Source of the DNA: Bacillota bacterium
GTDB taxonomy: Bacteria; Bacteroidota; Bacteroidia; Bacteroidales; Bacteroidaceae
NCBI GenBank assembly: GCA_023664625.1
Contig: JAMPFD010000014.1
Location: 1-63,588, forward strand
Reading direction: 5' to 3'
DNA length: 63,588 nucleotides
A model generated the notes under the pieces. The model was given only the letters and a program-made list of their open reading frames with translations, was not told where the DNA came from and searched no databases. Shown in pieces: positions 45,210 to 55,260 of this stretch; positions within the stretch are counted from its first letter, which is position 1; each line of letters opens with the position of its first letter. The position numbers and the translations under genes were made by a program.

Positions 45210-47723
45210 TCATCTGTCTGCCGCACTTATCATCTCTTTCAGCGATCTGTTGAACTCCTTTGCGGCAAGAAGCTGCTCAATGTTCATGTGCATGCGGTAC
45301 CGCCAGTAATGGTGCGGGTTGGCAGGAATGTTGATACGTTCCTCGTCAGCATCGGCGAGTCTTAGCCGTTCGTCTGTGGCAAGCCAGTCCTGAAGGGTAA
45401 GTATGCATAGCATCGACGGGCATGTGAGATGTCGGGAAATGATGTCTTTTGCCAGCCATTCCGGCATAGGGTGGGGTGCGTCGCCGTCATGGTGAAGGAC
45501 GTTCCTGTAGTAGTCGGCGGCACGTTCCTTGTCCTCGTCCCACCACATACGCATCGTTGCGGTGTCATGACTTGATATTGTGCATACGGAACGGTAAGGG
45601 TTATGGCTCAGATTGCCGAAGCGTACGAAGGATTCCTTTGGCATTGACTCTATTTCAAGAGACAGGATTTTCAGTTCTTCCATGACCCACGGCACGCAGT
45701 CCGGTACCATGCCGAGGTCTTCCGCGCAGACAAGCATGCGGGTGGCATTGACGAGACGCGGAAGTTTTTTCATGGCCTCCGTGTACCAGAAATGACTGTT
45801 GCGGCGGTAGAAGTAGTCGTCATACAGGGCGTTATAAGAGTCTTTCTCCTGCTGTGACAGACGTTCGTAGCATGGAGAACCGTGGCTGCTGATGCGCGGA
45901 TGATAGATATTCTTCCGTTTATGGTCGCGCAGGAACAGCGACTGTCTTGCCATTTCCCTTTCGTCTTCTCCTTCTTCGCAGAGCATGTCAGGGGCAAGAG
46001 CCAGTCCGTAGCCTGCGATCTCTTCGGCTGTCAGTCCGAGGGAAGGCGCGAACTGTCCGAGAAGCCCGTATTTGTACGGTACTGGAATCTCCCAGATACG
46101 GAAGAATCCGAGCACATGGTCTATGCGGTAGGCATCAAAATACTTTGCCATATTGGAGAAGCGGCGTACCCACCAGGAGCAGTCGTCCTTGAGCATCTCG
46201 TCCCAGTTGTACGTCGGGAAGCCCCAGTTCTGTCCGTCAGAAGAGAAGAAGTCCGGCGGTGCGCCGGCCTGTCCGTTAAGGTTGAAATAACGAGGCTCCA
46301 TCCATGCATCGCATCCGCAGCGGTTTACGCCGATGGGAATGTCACCTTTCAGAATGACTCTCCTCTCCCTTGCGTGCCTGTGTGCCTCCTTCATCTGCCT
46401 TGCGAGTATATATTGCAGGAAGTAATGGTATGCGGCATCTTTATATGCGTTGGTGCGCGGATTGGTAAGTGACGCGCGGTCGTTCTCGTTCCATACGTTA
46501 TGGTCGGGCCAGTCGTTATAGTTTGGTGTATGGAACCTGTCGCGGAGCACGCTGTACTGTGCGTAAGGCACGAGCCACTCTTCCTCCTCACGGAACCATT
46601 CCTTGAACTCCTTGCTGCCGAAAATTTTCTTGCTTTCCTGCTCAAAGATGATTCGGAGGTACTCATTCTTTGCGTCATTGACGCGTACATAGTCAACTTT
46701 CGGCAGGGCGTTGAGTTCCTTGCGCAGCTGCTCGAACCTTATCCGCAGTTCCTGATCGTTGACGGGCGGAAGCTGGCGGAGGTCGCAGTACATCGGATGC
46801 AGCGCGAAGATTGAAATACAGGAATACGGATAGGAGTCTTGCCATGAATGGTCGAGGGTGGTGTCGTTGACGGGAAGCACCTGCAGAATGCGCTGCCCTG
46901 TGGCGGCAACCCAGTCGGTCATCAGCTTGAGGTCGCCGAAATCGCCTACGCCGAAGCTTCCTTCGGAGCGTAGAGAGAATACCGGTATGGCGGTGCCGGC
47001 AAGCTTCTGTCCGGGAATGTCGAAGGATGCACGGGCGAGTTCTGCTACTGTAATCTCGTTCTCACCTGCCTCCGGGATGTATATATGCCGGTTCTCGCCC
47101 GTTTCCCATAGTACTTCCGTTTCTCCGTCAGTGTTTATGTTCTTTATGATGAACTTGAATTCGAGGTCTTGGTTCTGTATTGCGGCGGTGTCAAGTGTGG
47201 TAACCCATTCATTGTTCTCGTGCTCATACATCGGGAGGGCGTTGTCCGGATTCCAGTTTCCGAGCAGGGATGCATTGCCGGAGATGAAGAGCTGTTCTCC
47301 TTTCCGTAGCTGTGGTGCGCGGAGTTTTAGTCTCGTAACGCTCTTGTTGCCTGTTTTTGGCGACATGGTGTGTTCTCTGTGGTTGACGCATTCCGTGAAT
47401 GCGGAACTGTAGAGGTAGGAGTCTTCAGGCATGTCGTACCACACGTCATGGCAGATATATGTGCTTCTTTCATCACCGACGGTCTCGAGGCGGTGGGTGA
47501 TGACACACCATTCGCGGCGCAGTTCGGTAGTCATTCTGTGCAGGCTGTAGAAGTAGTCCGCATAGCCTTCCGACGTTTCCTCGGTGTTGAGGCTGATGCT
47601 CCACACATGTCCGTCAGCGGTCTGCATGCTGTGTTGTGCGTATGAGCCGTCAGACTTGCGTATGTTTATGCGCAGTTCCTCACCGATATGGGTAGAATAG
47701 TGGATGTCAAGTAAAAGTGTCAT
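45210..47723 (-). CDS. malQ: 4-alpha-glucanotransferase (amylomaltase)
   Basis: An 837-residue GH77 enzyme of the long Bacteroidota/plant DPE2-like type, which moves glucan segments between maltodextrins in cytoplasmic starch and maltose use. Two starch-binding CBM20-like modules lie at about 1-110 and 125-255 (ISGNASLLGNWNPDNALPM). The GH77 barrel follows: GVGDFGDLKLMTDWV, the nucleophile region in AYRIDHVLGFFRIWEIP near residue 530, CAEDLGMVPDCVP with the acid/base Glu near 680, and SSHDTATMRMWW. It is the last gene of a minus-strand run and starts 8 bp after the helix-hairpin-helix gene. Confidence 0.95.
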   Translation of the reverse strand: MTLLLDIHYSTHIGEELRINIRKSDGSYAQHSMQTADGHVWSISLNTEETSEGYADYFYSLHRMTTELRREWCVITHRLETVGDERSTYICHDVWYDMPEDSYLYSSAFTECVNHREHTMSPKTGNKSVTRLKLRAPQLRKGEQLFISGNASLLGNWNPDNALPMYEHENNEWVTTLDTAAIQNQDLEFKFIIKNINTDGETEVLWETGENRHIYIPEAGENEITVAELARASFDIPGQKLAGTAIPVFSLRSEGSFGVGDFGDLKLMTDWVAATGQRILQVLPVNDTTLDHSWQDSYPYSCISIFALHPMYCDLRQLPPVNDQELRIRFEQLRKELNALPKVDYVRVNDAKNEYLRIIFEQESKKIFGSKEFKEWFREEEEWLVPYAQYSVLRDRFHTPNYNDWPDHNVWNENDRASLTNPRTNAYKDAAYHYFLQYILARQMKEAHRHARERRVILKGDIPIGVNRCGCDAWMEPRYFNLNGQAGAPPDFFSSDGQNWGFPTYNWDEMLKDDCSWWVRRFSNMAKYFDAYRIDHVLGFFRIWEIPVPYKYGLLGQFAPSLGLTAEEIAGYGLALAPDMLCEEGEDEREMARQSLFLRDHKRKNIYHPRISSHGSPCYERLSQQEKDSYNALYDDYFYRRNSHFWYTEAMKKLPRLVNATRMLVCAEDLGMVPDCVPWVMEELKILSLEIESMPKESFVRFGNLSHNPYRSVCTISSHDTATMRMWWDEDKERAADYYRNVLHHDGDAPHPMPEWLAKDIISRHLTCPSMLCILTLQDWLATDERLRLADADEERINIPANPHHYWRYRMHMNIEQLLAAKEFNRSLKEMISAADR

Positions 47724-47731
47724 TAGTTTTT

Positions 47732-48670
47732 TTAATATGTTATGTATGGTTTCAGTTTTTGAATTATCGCCGGTTTGAATGTCGGCAGCAGTTGCAGGGC
47801 ATCAAGACTGCTGATGTTTCCATGTAGACGGCGGTAGTCGCATATCTGCCGTGCCATCAGATAGTTTATGTATGGGTGCCTGCGCAGCTGCTCGTTGGTG
47901 GCGGTGTTGATGTTTAGCCGTTGTATCTTGTCTGTTTCTCCGACAGTGAAATAGGGCAGGGCGGATTCTGGAAAGTCCTGAATTTCCAACAGTTGCTCCG
48001 TAGATACGAAGCCTCCGAGCTTGTCCCTGTATTGTGTGACTTTCCTTGCGAAGTGCGCTCCAATCCCCGGAACTTTACGTAAGGCTGTTGTGTCGGAGGC
48101 ATTTAGTGCTATTGTCTGTCCTTTTTGAAGTTTTGGGGGATATGTGAATGAGGTTGCCGTCCCTGATGAGTCGGAGGACTGGAAATGCCCGTTTGTACCT
48201 TTGTTCCCGACGGTTTTCTTGGTGTAGTATATCTCGCTTGCCGGACGGTAGTCGTCACTTATGCGGATATATGGCAGCAGTTGGCGGTATTTCTTTGCTG
48301 AGAGGCCGTATAGACGTGCAAAGTCTTCGGGGCGTGTGTATGTTCCGCCGCCGGCGCGGTACTTGTATATGCTCCTGACTTGCCATGGTTGCAGTCCCAG
48401 TCCGAGAAGTACGGTTGAGTCTGCCGTGTTAGGGTCAAATGCCTGCAACCGTACGTCCTTCGCCGGAACATTATAGTATGTATCCTTTTTACTTATGTTT
48501 CCTTTGGCTCTTTGTGCCTTCTCGTTCCCGTCCAAGCCCTCCACGTCCATGCCATGGCCTTCTTCCTCCGTACCGTTCGCAAAGAAGAAAATGCCTGCGG
48601 CGACAGCGACGGCAAGCAGTCCGAGAAGACCTTGCCGGTCGTTTTTAAGTATATGGAGGAGATTTTTCAT
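47732..48670 (-). CDS. ComEA-like protein with three helix-hairpin-helix repeats
   Basis: A 312-residue membrane-anchored protein: one N-terminal membrane helix (LLGLLAVAVAAGIFFFANG) and three ComEA-type HhH repeats: FDPNTADSTVLLGLGLQPWQ at about 80, LNASDTTALRKVPGIGAHFA at about 190, and LNINTATNEQLRRHPYINYL at about 255. Such repeats bind DNA without sequence preference; in ComEA they take up DNA in the periplasm. In Bacteroidota they are widespread and their role is not settled. The gene is squeezed between the symporter (33 bp) and malQ (8 bp). Confidence 0.88.
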   Translation of the reverse strand: MKNLLHILKNDRQGLLGLLAVAVAAGIFFFANGTEEEGHGMDVEGLDGNEKAQRAKGNISKKDTYYNVPAKDVRLQAFDPNTADSTVLLGLGLQPWQVRSIYKYRAGGGTYTRPEDFARLYGLSAKKYRQLLPYIRISDDYRPASEIYYTKKTVGNKGTNGHFQSSDSSGTATSFTYPPKLQKGQTIALNASDTTALRKVPGIGAHFARKVTQYRDKLGGFVSTEQLLEIQDFPESALPYFTVGETDKIQRLNINTATNEQLRRHPYINYLMARQICDYRRLHGNISSLDALQLLPTFKPAIIQKLKPYITY

Positions 48671-48703
48671 GATATTGACGGGGGAAAAGCCGGATTTCTG
48701 GTT

Positions 48704-50095
48704 TTAATAGATGCCGAAAGCACCGAGAAGCAGTATTGCCAGCATCACGGGAACGATAAATTTCAACATTACGATGTACAGGTATTTGCGGTGGAAGGAG
48801 TAGCCGTTGAGCCGCATTTCGCCGATAAGGAGATTGGGTCTGACCACCCATCCGAACAGGATACATGTGCAGATGGAGAGGAAAGGCATGAGGATGTTGT
48901 TGCTGATGTAGTCGAAAATGTCGAGAATCTGTGCCGTGGCACCGTTGGGAAGCTCATATTCAAAGTACAGGATGTTGTAGCCGAGACATACAATGACTGA
49001 CCATAAGAAACCTGTTGCAGCCATTATTATGACGGACTTTTTCCTGCTCCATCTCCATTTGTCCATCACACTGGACACTATTGCCTCAAGAATGCTCACG
49101 GCACTTGTCAGGGCTGCGAAAGTCACCATTGTAAAAAAAGCCAGTCCCATGACAGGACCGAAAGCTCCCATGGAGTCAAACACTTTAGGGAGTGCCACGA
49201 AGATGAGACCCGGACCTGCTGACATACCTTCTGTTCCCATAAAGACATAGACGGCGGGGATAATCATCATGCCGGCAAGAATTGCTATTGCCGTATCGAA
49301 TATCTCTATGTGGTCGATGGCTTTGCCGAGGTTTACGTCTTTCTTCATGTACGAGCCGTAGGTCACCATGATGCCCATTGCTATGGAAAGTGAGAAGAAC
49401 AGCTGGCTTGTTGCGTCAAGGGCGACCATCAGAATTTTCTTCAGTGTCATTCCTTCAAGGTTCGGAATGAAGTAGACTTTAAGACCGTCCACACCGGTTC
49501 TCGTTACTCCTGTATGTGGGTCTGTATGGCTTATGAAGACGGAATAGATACAGATGAAGACCACAAGAATAAGCAATGCCGGCATTATTATGCGCGAATA
49601 TTTCTCTATTCCTTTCTCAACGCCTTTGTAGACGATATAGAAGCACATGATTGCAAATACCGTCATGAATGCCAAAGGTTGCCATCGCTCTGTTATGAAA
49701 CCGGAGAAAAATCCGTCGCTGACTGCAAGATTGCCGTCGTTTGTGACGTATGTCGCAAGGTATTTCAGCACCCATCCGCCGATGACGCAGTAATATGGAT
49801 ATATAATATAAGGTATAATGAAAGAGAATATTCCGAGAAATGCCCACCTCTTGTTGAAGAAACGGTAGGCCGTCAGCGGTCCCTGACCAGAGCGCCGGCC
49901 GATGGCGACCTCAGTGATGAGGAGGGTGAAGCCGAATGTCACTGCCAGGATGATGTATAGAGCGAGAAACAAGCCTCCTCCGTCGCGTGCAGCAAGGTAT
50001 GGGAAACGCCATATATTTCCCAGTCCGACAGCGCTGCCGGCTGCTGCCAGCACGAATCCCAATGAGCCGCTGAATGTGTTTCTGTTGTTCTCCAT
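48704..50095 (-). CDS. Sodium-dependent transporter, NSS/SNF family
   Basis: A 463-residue inner-membrane symporter with about 12 helices of the neurotransmitter:sodium symporter family, which bring amino acids or similar small molecules in with Na+. TM1 holds the unwound Na+/substrate site motif GSAVGLGNIWRFPYLA (about residues 17-32), and VALDATSQLFFSLSIAMGIM is the usual TM6 segment. Its partner upstream (30 bp) is an S9 oligopeptidase, so uptake of an amino acid released by peptidases fits, but the substrate is not evident. Confidence 0.92.
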   Translation of the reverse strand: MENNRNTFSGSLGFVLAAAGSAVGLGNIWRFPYLAARDGGGLFLALYIILAVTFGFTLLITEVAIGRRSGQGPLTAYRFFNKRWAFLGIFSFIIPYIIYPYYCVIGGWVLKYLATYVTNDGNLAVSDGFFSGFITERWQPLAFMTVFAIMCFYIVYKGVEKGIEKYSRIIMPALLILVVFICIYSVFISHTDPHTGVTRTGVDGLKVYFIPNLEGMTLKKILMVALDATSQLFFSLSIAMGIMVTYGSYMKKDVNLGKAIDHIEIFDTAIAILAGMMIIPAVYVFMGTEGMSAGPGLIFVALPKVFDSMGAFGPVMGLAFFTMVTFAALTSAVSILEAIVSSVMDKWRWSRKKSVIIMAATGFLWSVIVCLGYNILYFEYELPNGATAQILDIFDYISNNILMPFLSICTCILFGWVVRPNLLIGEMRLNGYSFHRKYLYIVMLKFIVPVMLAILLLGAFGIY

Positions 50096-50125
50096 GTGTC
50101 TTTTCTCTGTTTTGCTCCTCTTTTG

Positions 50126-52597
50126 TTAAAGGCTTTTCAGTGTATATATAGCGTTCCACCAGGCACTGTCATTCTTCAGCCAACGGTCGAACCATGCCAC
50201 CATTGAGTTAATCCACTTCTTCCTTTTCTCAGGATTCATGATTCCATGGTTCTCGCCTTCCACCTGAATGAAGGCTGTCGGTGTGCCTAAAAGCCGCAGT
50301 GCGGTGTACATCTGTATCGATTCTCCTATCGGGACATTAGTATCTGCAGTGCCATGCGTGAAGAGCAAAGGCTTCTTTATCTTGTCTGCATTGTATAAAG
50401 GTGACCTGTCAACGAACAGATCCTTACGTGTCCACGGATAACTGTCAGCCGCACTCACCTCACTATATGAGTATCCCCAATATCCTTCGCCCCAGTAAGA
50501 GGTGTGATCGGATATTCCCGCATGTGATATTCCGCATGCAAAAGGGTTGTCCATGGTTAGCATATACTGCGTCATGAATCCGCCGTAGGATGCAGAGACA
50601 CAGCCGATGTGGCAGGCATCAGCCTGTGGCACGTCCTTTACGAACTGCCTTGTGGCATCGATAATGTCCTGTGCTGGTCCCTCGCCCATAGTGTTTACGT
50701 GGCGTGCCGCCCATTCCTGGCCGAAGCCTGTGGCACCGGAAGGATTGACAATGAATACGATATATCCCAATGAATTCCAATAGTGAGCAGGATAATGCGA
50801 GCCGTTTCCAAAGCGCCTTGATGTCGGAGAGCATCCGCCATAGTAATGGACTATGACAGGATATTTCTTGCTTTCGTCAAAATCTGCCGGCAGGAAATAG
50901 AACCCTGTGACATCATATCCGCGTACAGACCTGAATTTCCATGGCTTCACCGTTCCGAGTTTTACGTTGGCATAGAAATCTTTGTTCGGGTTGCATATCA
51001 TGGATGGCTTTTTTGTTCCTTTTTCCTGAATGGCATAGGCACAGTACGGAACATCTGCCGAAGAACCGTGTACGATTATATTCCCGGACTTTCTTGCTAT
51101 GTCAAATCCGCAGAGAGCCTCCAAAGGCTGAGGGATAAGGGCCGATTTGCCGTTTTTAAGATCCATGCGGTAAAGCAGTACGGAATCCCCGCGCTCAGCA
51201 GTATAGTACAGCATGTCGTCCGTTGGGGAATATTTCACAGACTCTATGCAGGTTTTATCGTCAGCAGTCAGTGGCTTGACCGTCTTTGACGTTGCGTTGA
51301 GAAGATACAGATGGTAATCGAACATACTTGGAATCATGCTCTCCGGCACACGGTTCCCGATACCTCCGAACGCCTCAGGAGTTGCCTTTACGACAAAGGT
51401 GTCATTGTCTTTTGCAAAGATTATGCTGCCGATAAATCCGTCTTCCTTTATGATAGTGTCCACGGCAAGAGTCTGAATATCGACGCGCAGTATTGTCGAG
51501 CGTGATGTCGGACGGTGCAGCAAGGAATCTGTCCGAACGTTGAGCAGCAGGAATTTCCCGTCCTTTGATATGTCTGACACGTAACAGCTTTTATAGCCGT
51601 AGGTCAGAGGCTGGCAGAATCCGCTCTTTATGTCATAGATTGAGATGGCATAACGTTTTCTCCAGTCAGGCTGACGGTCGTCCATTGTGAGAATTTCGTA
51701 GACACCTTCTTCTTTTTTTGGTCCTTTGTTCTCGGAATAAAGCAGAAGGAAGTTCTCCGAGGGGGCTATCTCAAACATGGTTTCAGGGAGGCTCTCCACA
51801 AGAATGTCGCGTGTTCCCGATACAGGGTCGACAGTGACAAGCTGAGTCTTTCCGCCGATTTTTTCCTTGAAATAATATTTATCAGACAGCGGCATCCATC
51901 CGTCAGCTTTGTCAACGAAAACGTTCTTGCCTGCTGTCAGGTTGCAAAGTTCTGTACGATACTGTACTTCATTCTTGTCATCATACCAGGAATAGTTCAC
52001 CAAAGCCCACTTTCCTGATGGTGAAATCTCTGCGCTTCTTGTCACGCGTGTGCCGAGATTCTGCTCCATGCCGAACGGAACATATTCCGATTCCCCGCAG
52101 ATTGTGAGAGGAAAAGCCGTTTTCTCCTGATTCCCCTTTTCCGCATTACGGATGCAGATGCCGACGGAAGTGCTGTCGGCAATGAACTTCACAGCCAGCT
52201 TGTGTTCTCCCGGAGCCAGTGAAATGACATCTTCGGCAGCGGAACCGTCACAGTAGATCTTATTCTTTCCCGCACCGTCAATCTCTATCCTTGCCTTTAC
52301 ATGACTTGATGCCTTTAAGGAAAATGAGGCAAGGTTCAGCGTTCCTTTTCTCAGATTCAGCGAACCAAGATTTCTTGCCTGCATCTTGTCTGCGGCATTG
52401 AGTGAGAGTGGGGTGTCAAACAGTTTGTCCTCAGAATATTTTTCCTGTGCCGCAGAGATGCTGTCGATGATGACAGGCTGTTTCAGAGAGAACGGTCCCG
52501 CCATCCGGACCTCCATGACACGTATGCTGTCACCGGCTGCGAATGAGGCAAGTGATGTGCAGATGCTGAGAAATACGAGAAGAAAAGTCTTTTTCAT
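50126..52597 (-). CDS. S9-family prolyl oligopeptidase/dipeptidyl peptidase
   Basis: An 823-residue secreted serine peptidase with signal peptide (MKKTFLLVFLSICTSLASFA), an N-terminal beta-sandwich and propeller portion (about 25-560) and a C-terminal alpha/beta hydrolase domain. The triad is visible: Ser in VSASYGGFMTQY (about residue 675), Asp in THGTADTNVPIGES and His in EGENHGI. It would cleave peptides in the periplasm. The symporter gene follows 30 bp downstream. Within S9 I cannot place it in a subgroup (DPP-IV, AAP or other). Confidence 0.9.
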   Translation of the reverse strand: MKKTFLLVFLSICTSLASFAAGDSIRVMEVRMAGPFSLKQPVIIDSISAAQEKYSEDKLFDTPLSLNAADKMQARNLGSLNLRKGTLNLASFSLKASSHVKARIEIDGAGKNKIYCDGSAAEDVISLAPGEHKLAVKFIADSTSVGICIRNAEKGNQEKTAFPLTICGESEYVPFGMEQNLGTRVTRSAEISPSGKWALVNYSWYDDKNEVQYRTELCNLTAGKNVFVDKADGWMPLSDKYYFKEKIGGKTQLVTVDPVSGTRDILVESLPETMFEIAPSENFLLLYSENKGPKKEEGVYEILTMDDRQPDWRKRYAISIYDIKSGFCQPLTYGYKSCYVSDISKDGKFLLLNVRTDSLLHRPTSRSTILRVDIQTLAVDTIIKEDGFIGSIIFAKDNDTFVVKATPEAFGGIGNRVPESMIPSMFDYHLYLLNATSKTVKPLTADDKTCIESVKYSPTDDMLYYTAERGDSVLLYRMDLKNGKSALIPQPLEALCGFDIARKSGNIIVHGSSADVPYCAYAIQEKGTKKPSMICNPNKDFYANVKLGTVKPWKFRSVRGYDVTGFYFLPADFDESKKYPVIVHYYGGCSPTSRRFGNGSHYPAHYWNSLGYIVFIVNPSGATGFGQEWAARHVNTMGEGPAQDIIDATRQFVKDVPQADACHIGCVSASYGGFMTQYMLTMDNPFACGISHAGISDHTSYWGEGYWGYSYSEVSAADSYPWTRKDLFVDRSPLYNADKIKKPLLFTHGTADTNVPIGESIQMYTALRLLGTPTAFIQVEGENHGIMNPEKRKKWINSMVAWFDRWLKNDSAWWNAIYTLKSL

Positions 52598-52684
52598 GAT
52601 GTCGTTATGTTTGAGTGTAGGTGTCGGTGTATATTGTCAGGGATTATGTCTTTTTGCCATAAACGCCGTCGGGAATGATGAGAA

Positions 52685-53986
52685 TTACAGGAGGTCAGGT
52701 AACTGGAACAGTTTCTGTGAGTTGCTGCCCTTGATAAGTATGTGCTTATTCTGCGGCTGGTCCGCAGCAATTCTTTCCTTAACCTCCTCAACGTTGTTGA
52801 AGTGCAGGAACGGATGTCCTGTCGTTTTGAATTCGTCCCCGACAAGCCAGACATCGTCAAGATCCATTTTTTTCAAAATTTCCACTATCCTGTAATGCTC
52901 CTCAAGGGAGACTTCTCCGAGTTCTCCCATACTGCCAAGAATGACCATCTTGTTCTGTACATCCATCTTCCGGAAGTTTTCAAGAGCAGCAGCCATGGAT
53001 GTCGGATTTGCATTATAGGCATCCACGACGAGCCGGTTGTGCTTGGTGACGGTCAACTGCGAGCGGTTGTTCGACGGAGTGTATGCGGCAAGGGCGTGAC
53101 AAATCTGCTCTTCCGTTATTCCGAATGTCAGACCTACCGTTGCCGCCGCCAGCATATTATATATGTTATAGTCACCAATCATCTTGCTTTCCACGACATT
53201 CACGGCATCATTGTCCTTGCCCCACCTGAATTTCAGGAACGGTGCACATTCCATAACCTCACCGTAGACCGCGAGGCCGTCAGCCTTCTCCGTACCATAT
53301 CTGACAAGTGTCAGTCCGTCTGCTATCTTTTTCAGATGCTCATTCTCATTGTGCAGGAACACCATGGCATGGTTCGGACGCAGGAAGTCATACAGCTCGC
53401 CCTTCGTCTTGATGACACCCTCAAAACTGCCGAAGCCGCCTAAATGTGCGCGTCCTACGTTTGTGATTATTCCGCAGTCAGGCTCAACGATGCCGGCAAG
53501 CGTCTTTATCTCGCCGGGATGGTTCGCCCCCATTTCTATGACAGCGATGTCATGATCCTTTTTGAGGCGGAGCAATGTCTTCGGCACACCGATATGGTTG
53601 TTGAAATTTCCGAGAGTGTACAGCACATTGTATTTCTCAGACAGCACGGCGGCAATGAGTTCCTTTGTGGTAGTCTTTCCGTTGGTGCCCGTTACTCCGA
53701 TAATCTTTGTGCCGAGCATTTTCCTGTGCATGTTAGCAAGTTGCTGTAAAGCCGTCAATACGTCGTTAACAAAGATAAAACGGGCATCATCGGCCGGAAC
53801 ATCCTCTCTCCTCTCATCGATGACTGCGTAAGAGCAGCCGTTGTCAATAGCCTGTCCGGCAAACTCATTGCCGTTGAACGATGCACCTTTCAGTGCAAAG
53901 AAGATGCTTCCTTCCGGACAGTCGCGTGTGTCAGTGGTGACAACAGGATGTTCAAGGAATATTCTGTAAAGTTCGGAAATTTCCAT
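52685..53986 (-). CDS. murF: UDP-MurNAc-tripeptide--D-Ala-D-Ala ligase
   Basis: A 433-residue Mur ligase adding D-Ala-D-Ala to the peptidoglycan precursor in the cytoplasm. The ATP-binding loop GVTGTNGKTTTKE lies near residue 100; other family features are VTTDTRDCPEGSIFFALKG at the N-terminus and NRSQLTVTKHNRLVVDAYNANPTSM in pieces (VDAYNANP). The open frame extends upstream to 54139, but the Met at 53986 (MEISELYRIF) matches family starts and gives normal length. It lies between folP (83 bp) and the S9 peptidase (87 bp), apart from the main mur/div cluster. Confidence 0.95.
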   Translation of the reverse strand: MEISELYRIFLEHPVVTTDTRDCPEGSIFFALKGASFNGNEFAGQAIDNGCSYAVIDERREDVPADDARFIFVNDVLTALQQLANMHRKMLGTKIIGVTGTNGKTTTKELIAAVLSEKYNVLYTLGNFNNHIGVPKTLLRLKKDHDIAVIEMGANHPGEIKTLAGIVEPDCGIITNVGRAHLGGFGSFEGVIKTKGELYDFLRPNHAMVFLHNENEHLKKIADGLTLVRYGTEKADGLAVYGEVMECAPFLKFRWGKDNDAVNVVESKMIGDYNIYNMLAAATVGLTFGITEEQICHALAAYTPSNNRSQLTVTKHNRLVVDAYNANPTSMAAALENFRKMDVQNKMVILGSMGELGEVSLEEHYRIVEILKKMDLDDVWLVGDEFKTTGHPFLHFNNVEEVKERIAADQPQNKHILIKGSNSQKLFQLPDLL

Positions 53987-54069
53987 ATTATAGTTTTTCT
54001 TCGTTATTTTATAAGCTGTTATCTTTATGCCGTCAGTGCCTTGGAGGACATCTCTTGCATGGAATGCCA

Positions 54070-54897
54070 TTAAGGTAGCGGACAGGCTGTCCCTCCGTAC
54101 GGTTTTCTGCCGGTCATCTCTCTGCAGATTCTTATGCACTCCACAGCCTCCCGTACGTCATGGACTCGGAGGATTGCGGCACCGCGCTCAACGGCGAGGG
54201 TATTCACGACAGACGTCCCGTTGAGAGCTTCCCGGGGCGATGTGCCGAGGAGCTGCCATATCATGCGCTTGCGTGAAACTCCCACAAGCACGGGCTTCCC
54301 AAACTCAAGAATCTTTTCCTGCCCGCTGAGTATCCGGTAATTGTCCGCTATGTCCTTGCCGAAACCGTATCCTGGGTCAAGAATGATGTCGCCGATGCCT
54401 TTCTCCTGCATGGCTGCCGTCTTTTTCCTGAACACATCAAGAGTCTTTTCCAATGTCGGCTGTACGGACATGAGAACATACGGGATACCCCTCATCCAGC
54501 CGAGATCTGCCTGCAGGAACTCCTCGGCCTCACCGACATCATTGATGATGTCCGCACCGAACTCCTCCACGGCCATCTTTGCCACGTCCGGGCGGAAAGT
54601 GTCCACAGAAACGATCGCGTCCGGCTGTTCCCTCCTGACTATGGACAGGGCAAAGCGCAAGCGACGCATTTCCTCCTCTTCGGTCACATCAGTGCCTCCT
54701 GGGCGTGTCGACATTCCGCCGATATCAATCATTGCCGCACCCTGGGAGACGATTTCATCGGCACGTGAGGCTATCTCTTTTTCCGTCTGCTTGCGTGAGC
54801 CGGAATAGAAAGAGTCGGGAGTGCAGTTGAGGATGCCCATCACTTCCGGACGGGAGATGACATGCTGTTGTCCTCTGATTGTCAGTTTGTATTCCAT
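54070..54897 (-). CDS. folP: Dihydropteroate synthase
   Basis: A 275-residue TIM-barrel enzyme joining 7,8-dihydropterin pyrophosphate and p-aminobenzoate in folate synthesis; target of sulfonamides. Motifs: MGILNCTPDSFYSG (about 20), IDIGGMSTRPGG (about 62), ILDPGYGFGKD (about 175) and LVGVSRKRMI (about 212). I chose the start at 54897 (MEYKLTIRG); the longer frame from 55020 overlaps the promoter and adds unrelated residues. It shares a divergent promoter region with the diadenylate cyclase gene. Confidence 0.95.
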   Translation of the reverse strand: MEYKLTIRGQQHVISRPEVMGILNCTPDSFYSGSRKQTEKEIASRADEIVSQGAAMIDIGGMSTRPGGTDVTEEEEMRRLRFALSIVRREQPDAIVSVDTFRPDVAKMAVEEFGADIINDVGEAEEFLQADLGWMRGIPYVLMSVQPTLEKTLDVFRKKTAAMQEKGIGDIILDPGYGFGKDIADNYRILSGQEKILEFGKPVLVGVSRKRMIWQLLGTSPREALNGTSVVNTLAVERGAAILRVHDVREAVECIRICREMTGRKPYGGTACPLP

Positions 54898-55008
54898 AGA
54901 CCGGTATTTTTGAGGAGTTCCGTGTTTGTGCGTCTGTATCCATTGTCCTGTTGCATAGTCCTTTCCCATCCGGTTCCGACTGCCTCGGGACGCTGTATAA
55001 AGTTTCTG

Positions 55009-55040
55009 CAAAATTACCAAAAAATAGTATAAAATACAAA
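55009..55040 (-). promoter_or_regulatory. folP promoter
   Basis: On the minus strand TTTG (55040-55037), a 20-bp spacer and TAatTTTG (55016-55009): full consensus. Confidence 0.8.
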
Positions 55041-55059
55041 GTATTTGGAAAAATATTAT

Positions 55060-55067
55060 TATTTTTG
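55060..55067 (+). promoter_or_regulatory. Promoter -7 box of diadenylate cyclase gene
   Basis: TAttTTTG on the plus strand. Its -33 region falls on the folP -33 box, so RNA polymerase could hardly occupy both at once. Confidence 0.6.
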
Positions 55068-55260
55068 CAAGATAAAATCAATAAAAATAAATTTCCGGCA
55101 GTATTGTGCCGTCATTATGCCGGTGTGTGTTGGCAGTCTTGCTTGAAAGGGATGTTCCTGCTCATTATGGTGCATTGTGATGCTCCGATGTGGGAACACG
55201 GCATCTCTTCACGCATGACAACCGTAAAGAACCGCATGCCCTGGCAACCGTAAAACCCTT

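Larger units (their letters stand above)
54898..55260. other. Divergent control region folP / diadenylate cyclase
   Basis: 360 bp with no gene, holding two overlapping back-to-back promoters (55009-55067). Leaders of about 105 nt (folP) and about 185 nt (cyclase) remain unexplained. Confidence 0.6.

Noticed and set aside
53987..54139. Upstream extension of murF
   Set aside because: It overlaps the end of folP and does not match the Mur ligase N-terminus; the Met at 53986 does.
54898..55020. Upstream extension of folP
   Set aside because: It runs through the folP promoter; the Met at 54897 matches the family start.
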